This document shows, in pieces, positions 57,336 to 64,000 of a stretch of DNA of 64,000 bases. The stretch is from Anodontia alba (taxonomy: Eukaryota; Mollusca; Bivalvia; Lucinida; Lucinidae), in contig OZ024826.1 in assembly GCA_964016985.1 (NCBI GenBank), forward strand, positions 59,534,235-59,598,234. The letters are read 5' to 3'. Each line of letters begins with the position of its first letter. Within the stretch, counting starts at the first letter, position 1. Both the position numbers and the translations under genes were made by a program. The notes under the pieces were generated by a model. The model saw nothing but the letters and a program-made list of their open reading frames with translations. It ran no database searches and had not been told where the DNA came from.

Positions 57336-57488
57336 CATGCCTGTACCATTACACTGTGTACATGGAGAAGACGAGGTTCCTGGCTCAGCCTTTTTGCCAC
57401 CACACCTAGTGCAATTATCTTTTACATTGATATATGTCTCCTTATTCACTCCGCGAGCAGCTTCTTGGAAGGTTAGATCCATTGTGAT
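57336..57488 (-). CDS. DNAJA3: DNAJA3 exon: first half of zinc finger
   Basis: 153-nt exon, 51 codons, phase 0 at both ends. Acceptor is TCTCTTCAG before 57488 and the donor is GTGAGT starting at 57335. It encodes ITMDLTFQEAARGVNKE, the conserved entry into beta-domain I, followed by two zinc-finger repeats, CTRCGGKK and CTQCNGTG, with the GTSSSPC loop between them. The vertebrate counterpart reads MELTFNQAAKGVNKE with CERCNGKG and CHYCGGSG. In the first repeat the last glycine of CxxCxGxG is replaced by lysine. The four cysteines that bind zinc in these two repeats are all present. The exon sits between an 11-bp-TSD SINE region and simple A-rich intron sequence. Confidence 0.94.
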
Positions 57489-57499
57489 CTGAAGAGATG

Positions 57500-58395
57500 A
57501 ATTAAGAAAAAGATCATTATGTCATGTTTGAATACCAAATTATTCCTACATACACCACCTCTTTGCAACACTATTGTTGGGATCCAAAGCAAAAACCATA
57601 AAAGTTGAACATCCTTGCTGTAACCAAACAAAAAAAAAAAAGATATAGATCATACAGAAAAATTATCATAATCGGTCATTTTTCTATATAATCTATACAT
57701 TTTTGTTTGGATACAATATTTATTGGGTCCACCTTTAAACGGTTATAGCGAGCTCGCTGCCACATGTGGCTATGCGGCACAGGCTGAAAGCCTGTCCGAG
57801 TAAGCTCCATGGTACAGCAGTTGCCATCAAACCAAGCCGGAAATAACCATTTTGTTTGCAATTGGTTGGGTTCTCAATTAATGTGGCAGATCTATTTGTA
57901 TTTGCCGGGACCAACTGGGAAAATCCGGTACCAGAATCCGGTACCAAAATTTTGACGGTGTAGCTTGGGTCTTATATTTTGATTTTTTTGGACAATTTTT
58001 GGCTTTAATATTATCCAATTTGAGGGTTGAGCGCAAGACTGTAGTAACTCAAACATATTTTTGAAACCCTTGTTTAGGGGCAACTTTGACCCCTTTGTAA
58101 ACAATGCAAATTTAGCCTAAATTTCCGTTGTTTACAGAAAGAAATGTCGTAATCTTCATAACGCCTTCATGGTGAGGAGATTAAATATTGGGAAAAACAA
58201 CCATCTGACTTGATACAGTCTTGCGATCAACCCTCAAACTGTACTGTAACTGCAAAATGTGGTTTTTCAAAGCATAGTGCATTGCGAGCTCGCCTATGTT
58301 CATATTATCCAAAACCATCTTATAAAGACATTCCAGTGTATTTGGAAACGCAATAGAGCAGCTAGTACCATCTTTAAAGTCTTTGGTATGACTGT
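57500..58395. other. unannotated intron
   Basis: Contains a run of short inverted words (CCGGTACCAGAATCCGGTAC at 57928) and no recognisable gene. Confidence 0.35.
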
Positions 58396-58399
58396 CACA

Positions 58400-58529
58400 G
58401 AGGACTTGTTAAGGAGGTGTATTTGGTGCTGAGGCACTTCTAATGAGTACCCACAACATATGTTTTTATGGAGAAATAAGAAAAATTATCCCATAATTAT
58501 CACCAAATACGCCTCCTTAACAAGTCCTC
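58400..58529. mobile_element. GAGGACTTGTTAAGGAGG foldback
   Basis: 29-bp arms starting GAGGACTTGTTAAGGAGG, separated by a fragment of the ACATATGTTGTG family. It splits what looks like a tRNA-derived SINE head. Confidence 0.7.
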
Positions 58530-58609
58530 TGCTGTCCGATATTGAACCGGCAACCTCCCAATCACAAAGCAGACACTCTGCCAACTGAGCCACTGTGCTG
58601 GTCTTTAAA

Positions 58610-59740
58610 CATTACCACTGTGCAAAGTTTCAAAAAGATTGCTATAAAATTGTATGAAGAGTTGTGCTCACGAGGTACCCACTTTCTATATCCTTAGAAC
58701 GGCCGAGGGTTTTAAAAAATGCAGCCAAAATGAGGGTAGGGTTGGATATTTACTCTGGAATCCAACATAAGCAACTGATCAAACACAGCTTATGTTATTC
58801 TTCACAATCAAGCACTGCCAAATTTTTTTTTACACTCAAAAGGTCCTGGTGCAGGGGGAAAATGTATATGCATGGAGATGTGTTTTTTTTTGTTTGTTTT
58901 TTTTGCGATTTGATCCCGCATTTTTTCCTCCTTTCTCTCTCTCTTTCCCTCCATTTTCTTTTGACTTTTCTTGCACATTTTGTATGCTGGGTCATTTGAG
59001 CTGCGCTTGATTGGTGTTGGTGGGGCTGCATTACGAAGGTACAACGGTAAACCGAACATTTTTGGTTCGAAAATTTAAACATTTTTTTCTTACTTTGGAA
59101 GCCTTTCGCACCCTTTCTTTACTCGTGTTCATAATATTATTATCCCGCACACTACCATATTAAATGGTGCTAGAACTGGAAGATTGCTTGCATTAATCTC
59201 GCCGTGAGGGTCATTCAAAAAGTGTTGGACAGCAATTACGCATAAATACGCTACCGCCGTCAAAAGGATATATTGAGGTTGAAGAAAGACTAAGTTCACA
59301 ATGTGGAAATAGTGACAAAAAATGATCTAACAATTATATCCAAACAACATGCACATCCTCATACCATGGAAAAAACACATGCAAAGTTTCATAATGATTG
59401 GTACAAAACAGTGCTTGCATTAACGGAAGTCTGGGAGTCAGAGACAACCAAAAATTGCCCTGAGACTTCCAAAAATCAATGTCAGGAAGTCTTGTACTCC
59501 AACTTTTAAACATACCTCACCATTTATATAAAAAGATTTAGAATGAATTTGTGCTAAATTTAGCTTCAGAATGGTAGTTTTACTTCCTGAATTGAATATA
59601 AGAATATTTAGGTTAAATGTCTGGAAGTTTGGTAAGCTGGACTTCCAGATCATAGACCTTGGAAGTCCTGGGACTTCCTGATTTAGATAGTTAGTGCAAG
59701 CACTGTACAAAACTGTAAGAGGAGTTGCACTCACAAGAGG
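58610..59740. other. unannotated intron with T-runs and a mariner-end relic
   Basis: GTGAGGGTCATTCAAAAAGT near 59206 resembles a mariner terminus. CT-rich stretch at 58925-58970. No gene. Confidence 0.35.
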
Positions 59741-59744
59741 TACC

Positions 59745-59832
59745 CACTATCCATATATTGAGGGTGAAAAATGACTGTCCATATACTGAAGGTGAAAAAT
59801 GACTGTCCATATATTGAGGGTGAAAAATGACT
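59745..59832 (+). repeat. ~31-bp tandem repeat, three units
   Basis: TCCATATATTGAGGGTGAAA then AATGACTG repeated three times. Non-coding. Confidence 0.8.
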
Positions 59833-59939
59833 AACTTCAAAATATGTAAAAAGTGTTTAGGACATTCACTGTATGCCACTTAGTAAAGGAGTTTTGGGAG
59901 TACATGCCCATTTCGTCTTGTCTACAGAACCATTGCCAT

Positions 59940-60110
59940 TTGTTTGTTTCAGGTTTAACAGCCATATTTGAGTCATGTTGTGCCCTCTCCAAGAGAGAGG
60001 GAAACAGGAAGACGAATGGGATAGATGAGGAAAAGGCCTTGATGCCCGAACTTGCTCAAAGTGAGGTAAGAAACTTCCTACCACATACTAACGATGGCAA
60101 AGCCAACTAG
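59940..60110 (-). repeat. second SINE-like family, partial copy
   Basis: Starts with TTTGTTTGTTTCAGGTTTAA. Related to 56630-56945. Followed by a foldback fragment TACCCACAACACATAAATTT. Confidence 0.45.
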
Positions 60111-60206
60111 GTAAAAGTACCCACAACACATAAATTTGTGGAGAAATAAGAAAAAGGATTTTCTGGACACTCCTCTTATGTAGAGACTGAGGTTAAAGAA
60201 ATAAAG

Positions 60207-61950
60207 ACAAGAGGCCCACGGGCCACTGTTCTCTCAACTGAGTGAAACAGCCACTGCAGGTATGCAGGGGTCATATAACATTTTTTCAATCCCGTCATTG
60301 CAACTAACAAAAGGATCATCATTTGAGCAGTTCTTGGTTTTGAAGAAGAAGAATGTTTTTTTTTATTATTATTATTTTACCATATATGGGCATAACAATC
60401 AATAAGGCGTGACCATTTGAACAAACTCTCAATCCCGTTTCAACAGTAGGATTAACATGAAATTCGGTGAAAACTGGCTAAGTGGTTAAGAAGAGTAAAG
60501 TAATGATGGAAGAAGATGTATTTCAATTGCATGTTGCTACTCCCACCTATGCCTCTTTACAAGGCCAGAAGGGTTTTCTGTCCATGCTGGTGCCCAACAG
60601 GGTCTTTTTCCCTACGGGTGCAGAGAGTCTTCTTTCCCTGCTGGTGCAAGCTGTTGAAAACAAATTTCCAATGGCAACCAAATAAAACTGGGGTTTCTAA
60701 GTCTACGGCCATATTTGTCAACCAAATTTGGGCGAGCATAATGACTACCAGGGCAACAACCCTGACAAATTCTGAAAAAATCTGACTAATGGTCTCGGAG
60801 GAGATGCGATAAGAAATTGTTTACGGACAGATGTATGGACAGACATATGGAGGGATGCTGGACAGTCTTCCTATGGGATAAACTCTACCTCCAGTAGTGC
60901 TAAAAAGGCAGATCACCATAATTTTAGCTATTCTTAAATCAGGGTTGCCACTCATTTTCTATTTCATAATTCCCTGACTTTTCCCCAACTTCATCATTTT
61001 CCAGACATTTCTGACAGCCTCCCAACTCCCCTTACAGCCGTTCTCAGCCACTAAATCTTCCAATAGAGCACTTACTTTCATAAATTCCTGAAGTATTGAA
61101 ACTTATTTATTATTTTTTTCTTTTATCCAATTTATCAAAGCAAGGCTTGGCAAGGTTAAAGCTTCAACTGTATACATGTTTCTGCTTTAAATGAATGAAC
61201 CAAGCTCAACAAAAATTCAATAATGGTCATTGTCTGAACTGGAGTTTGCATGTAAGCAGGAGTGAATGCAAATCTGCTTTCTGAAATGATATAGGTATGA
61301 GTCCAAGTACTGAAAGTCCAGTAAAGCTTTAACCTCCTTAAGGTTTTTTGTAAACTAGCAACTATAGAAAGTGTAACTAACGAAAGCCTATTCTAGAACT
61401 TCTTCAAAAAGCACTAAATATTTGTCAACTACAAACTATGCAAGCTCGTTCCCTCCCATGAATAAGGAAGTACATTTGTAAGACTTCTAGCAAATAAAAT
61501 ATAGAAAACTAACAGCAAATTGTGAACAAGAAACAAAACTTTAAACTTCAAATATAACATTCTTGTCAAATAATTGGGATGGAAGATGCAAGGAAATTCA
61601 GAGAATTAAACAATCATTTAACAAAAGAATGAGGCCAATTCTATAAATTTGTTTCTGAAAATTAAGAAGACTGCCACAGCCATCCCGGTTTTGTGAAAAT
61701 TTTGAAATTCCTGACTTTTGTCAGTTTTTTTTCCCATTTCCCTGACTCAAACCCAAATTACCTGACTCTTCCCTGACCTGAAAAAATTTTCATATTCCAG
61801 ACTTTTTTCCCTGACCATGGCAACCCATTTAAATCCCCTACCCAAGCAACATTTCAGACCTAATTCAGGACAAATCACTTTCGCGCCATTGGACGAATTG
61901 TCCTTTTAAAGTGTTAACGCACAGACGGACGATGGACAAAAAGGTGAGCT
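60207..61950 (+). mobile_element. composite element CE3, abuts a splice donor
   Basis: Starts ACAAGAGGCCCACGGGCCAC like CE2 and ends GTGGACAAAAAGGTGAGCT after an ACAGACGGACGATGG tract. Only a short, decayed core is left, and a TIR element sits at 60942-61828. The right end is 13 nt from the donor GT of the 61964-62109 exon (8 nt if the A tail is counted). Confidence 0.7.
60942..61828. mobile_element. GGGTTGCCA TIR element inside CE3
   Basis: GGGTTGCCA at the left end and TGGCAACCC at the right. The flanks read CTTAAATC and TTTAAATC, 7 of 8 matching, which fits an 8-bp hAT-type duplication. No transposase seen. Confidence 0.5.
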
Positions 61951-61963
61951 AAAAAGTACAAAC

Positions 61964-62109
61964 CTCTGATGCTGGAGCAAAGCCAAATTTGGATTCTTCA
62001 TAGTCATCTGCTTCAAAGTCACCGAATCTGCCCATTCTGAAGCCAGCTTGGCCAAACATCTGTCTGAACAGTTCCTCAGGGTCTATACTGCCATGAAAAT
62101 TCTCAAATC
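61964..62109 (-). CDS. DNAJA3: DNAJA3 exon: G/F-rich to zinc-finger linker
   Basis: 146-nt internal exon with acceptor CTGCAG at 62115-62110 and donor GTTTGT from 61963 downward. It starts with the last two bases of a codon, then encodes 48 residues beginning FENFHGSIDPEELFRQMFGQ and ending FAPASE on a codon boundary. The DPEELFRQMFG stretch corresponds to DPEELFRKIFGE in vertebrate DNAJA3, just before the zinc finger, so this is the end of the glycine/phenylalanine linker. The exon is tightly squeezed: a composite element ends about 8-13 nt past the donor, and an inverted-repeat arm starts 7 nt before the exon. No upstream exon could be recognised up to 64000. Confidence 0.9.
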
Positions 62110-62116
62110 CTGCAGA

Positions 62117-62448
62117 TTAAAATGAAGTTTTTTAAAAGTAAAACGTATTTAAACGAGTAATACTTAACCTATAGATAATGTGCTATTCTATTCTGTTTTC
62201 ACACCTTCCACAGAAAAACGACATTTCAGTCATCAATTAAAGTCTTAAACCAGAAGGTACCTTAGGCAGTTACCTGTGTGAGGTAACTCCTCCCGCTCAA
62301 TTGATCACGTGTCAGTTTCTTTAATGTGTAAAACAATAGACACAATTAGGAGAGATAAGCGAGGATGGGAGGAGGGAGACAACTGATTATCTATAGGTTA
62401 AGTATTACTCGTTAAAATACATTTTACTTTTAAAAAACTTCATTTTAA
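62117..62448. repeat. inverted repeat at the 5' side of an exon
   Basis: TTAAAATGAAGTTTTTTAAA (62117) is inverted at 62427-62448, with arms extending inward to about 62183 and 62385. TTAACCTATAGATAATGTGC also occurs as a direct repeat at about 62167 and 62461. Either a MITE or a local inverted duplication of intron end sequence. Confidence 0.65.
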
Positions 62449-62469
62449 CTTCGTAATACATTAACCTAT

Positions 62470-64000
62470 AGATAATGTGCTAGAATTTGCAGAATAGGAG
62501 GGAGAAACTCTCCTAATTCTAACACCAATAAATAATATCTCACCATTTCTGGTTAAAGACTCAGGAAACTCTAAGGAATCAGATACATTCTAATTCTACA
62601 TTTAATAGAAAGAATGATCTAGATTCACAATATAACATATCTTTAAGGTGTTATGATCTAACAACGTTATACATAATAGTAGACTCTAGAGGAAGCCAGT
62701 TCTTAAGCCTCAAAGACCTAACATTGGTCCCACCCCCCCCCCCCCCCCACCACATTTTTTCTTTTGGGAAACAACAATTGGCTCCAAAAAGAAAAAGGAG
62801 TCATTGAGACATAACCTAAATATTCCATTGCAATGTAAGCTAGGAATATAGAGATAATATTTTCGAAACAAAATTTGTAAAACAAAAGCCAAGACCATAA
62901 GTAGTCTATCTAGGGTCTAGATTTAAATAAGGAAATGTCTACTCGGTGGAGTTTCCTATAGATAACTGACATATGTAGATATTTAGGATAAAATTCTAGA
63001 TATGTGAAGCCATCTAATTGTAATAGTCTAAGCTATTAGAATTATAAACTAATTAGAGTCTGTTAATTGGAGTGATAGGACTGTATCCGATAAGCAGACA
63101 TAGACTTGAAATAACCATAATGTTGTATAATTATTCCCCTTTGATCAAATTAAAAGAAGGGGAGATAATAATAAGTAGATGGAGTTAACTTAACTGTAAC
63201 TAAGTTATCCATCAAAGGAAAAGGTATACACAAAAATAATAGTTTAAACTATTGCTAGACTAATTGTATTAACGAATTTTTTAGTCAAGCAATAAGATAA
63301 TACAGAGGTTGCCTAAGACTGCTGGGAGGATAAGCAACCTAAATCATTGATAAATACTTTTGTCATGGACATATAAAAGCGTTTGATGTCCTGGACAAAA
63401 TAATAAAGAAGAGACTGCCAACATCATAACGTAGAGTTTGACAGACAATAAGAGATATAAGAATAAGGCTGATCGCAGCTAGCTGTAAGACAGTCATATT
63501 TTGGCTAAATCTTACCGTATTGCTAAGATTAAGCAATAGGAAATAACTGGATAGAATCTTTCTACACCAGAAGATTGCCATGAAAAGTACTCCTGAGTAA
63601 ATAATCATGGAAATCAAGAAAATTTTAAAAAAGTCCACTTTGTAATGATGAATCAAAATGTTCAGAAAAGAGAAGGACTCAGAGAAAAATGTAATAGTGT
63701 GATAATCTCTGAAGAAAGATTATACAATAGTACTGATTAATAATCTCTAAAACACTTAATTTATAAGTTAATAGATATTATTACTATTCTATACGCATAT
63801 TTAAGAGTAGTAAGAAGATATATGAACACATGTACTAAATTAAACTTATACTACGGGACAAATTCCTGCTATGAATAAAAGGTTAAGCGTAACTATTTAT
63901 TAAGCAAGGAATTATTAAACATATAACTTGTTATAAAATTACTGCCTAGAATTTTATTGATAAATATTCAATTACATTTTAGAATTGAATATTAATGGAA
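62470..64000. other. AT-rich upstream intron, no exon recognised
   Basis: Contains a 19-20-nt C-run near 62731. Searched by eye for J-domain motifs (HPD) in both strands and found none. A 97-codon minus frame at 63363 is hydrophobic but has no recognisable family and AT-rich codons, so it was not called. Confidence 0.4.

Larger units (their letters stand above)
12257..62109 (-). other. DNAJA3: DNAJA3/Tid1-like gene locus (3' part, spliced)
   Basis: Minus-strand split gene for a mitochondrial type I Hsp40 co-chaperone. Joining the exons gives, in order, the end of the G/F-rich region, a DnaJ zinc-finger domain with four CxxCxGxG-type repeats, the two beta-barrel substrate-binding domains and a short acidic/basic tail. 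Family knowledge: DNAJA3 stimulates Hsp70 (mortalin) ATPase activity through its J domain and delivers unfolded clients. The J domain and transit peptide are not in the window, so the gene is partial and continues beyond 64000. Every exon-exon junction I checked is in phase with GT/AG borders. Total coding length here is about 0.96 kb with the proximal last exon or about 1.06 kb with the distal one. Introns reach 13 kb and are packed with mobile elements. No promoter is visible. Confidence 0.93.

Noticed and set aside
58530..58606. tRNA-like sequence on the minus strand (TGGCTCAGTTGG...GGTTCAATATC)
   Set aside because: Does not fold as a full tRNA with acceptor stem; better explained as the head of a tRNA-derived SINE.
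63363..63656. 97-residue hydrophobic frame
   Set aside because: AT-rich DNA yields Ile/Leu/Phe-rich frames by chance; no splice context or recognisable membrane-protein family.
61970..64000. Search for the J-domain exon upstream of 62109
   Set aside because: No HPD motif with flanking helices in any frame; the exon must be outside the window.

Overview
This is a eukaryotic, AT-rich, TE-dense window that most resembles a bivalve mollusc genome. That is inferred from a spliced metazoan DnaJ gene, from elements with tandem-repeat cores followed by (ACGG)n tracts (the Pearl/CvA/DTC84 architecture described in clams and oysters), and from tRNA-derived SINEs. The species cannot be named from sequence alone. 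No bacterial operon, CRISPR array, rRNA gene or free-standing tRNA gene is visible.

The only host gene I can support is on the minus strand: the 3' two-thirds of a mitochondrial Hsp40, DNAJA3/Tid1. It has seven internal exons (61964-62109, 57336-57488, 55395-55542, 45618-45682, 36658-36786, 30116-30231, 28028-28125) and two phase-compatible candidate last exons (14872-14978 and 12257-12462). Every junction keeps the reading frame and has AG/GT borders. The J domain and transit peptide must lie beyond 64000. About 1 kb of coding sequence is spread over roughly 50 kb, and the introns are almost entirely mobile DNA.

Layout. 1-12256 is 3' flank of the gene: TTAA-flanked MITEs, foldback elements, and a 3 kb composite element with ~168-bp repeats (3629-6607). 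12257-28125 holds the gene end, a TA-flanked MITE, composite elements and arrays (15007-16784, 17930-21130, 18413-20004, 21260-23779), a frameshifted mariner (23820-25104) and the start of a 2.8 kb TIR element (25117-27915). 28126-45617 holds a second ~128-bp minisatellite composite (31914-34086), a ~150-bp one (34153-35426), a mariner with an intact ORF (38097-39351), a 34-bp minisatellite grown from a MITE end (40672-41566) and a 6-bp-TSD TIR element (41776-43085). 45683-61963 holds an inverted partner of the 25-28 kb element, a Mutator-like 3.5 kb element (51271-54808) carrying three tandem TTAA MITEs, SINEs and more composites. 62117-64000 is AT-rich intron or upstream sequence with no recognisable gene.

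The most notable pattern is a superfamily of composite elements. Most start with ACAAGAG or ACTAGAG, have a tandem-repeat core and an ACGG-like tract, and end in a hairpin whose stem is complementary to the element start. Three filled/empty comparisons inside the window place insertions in A-runs without a target-site duplication longer than about 1-2 nt. This fits Helentron/HINE-like insertion better than classical TIR transposition. Coordinates of elements and splice sites were read by eye and may be off by a few bases.
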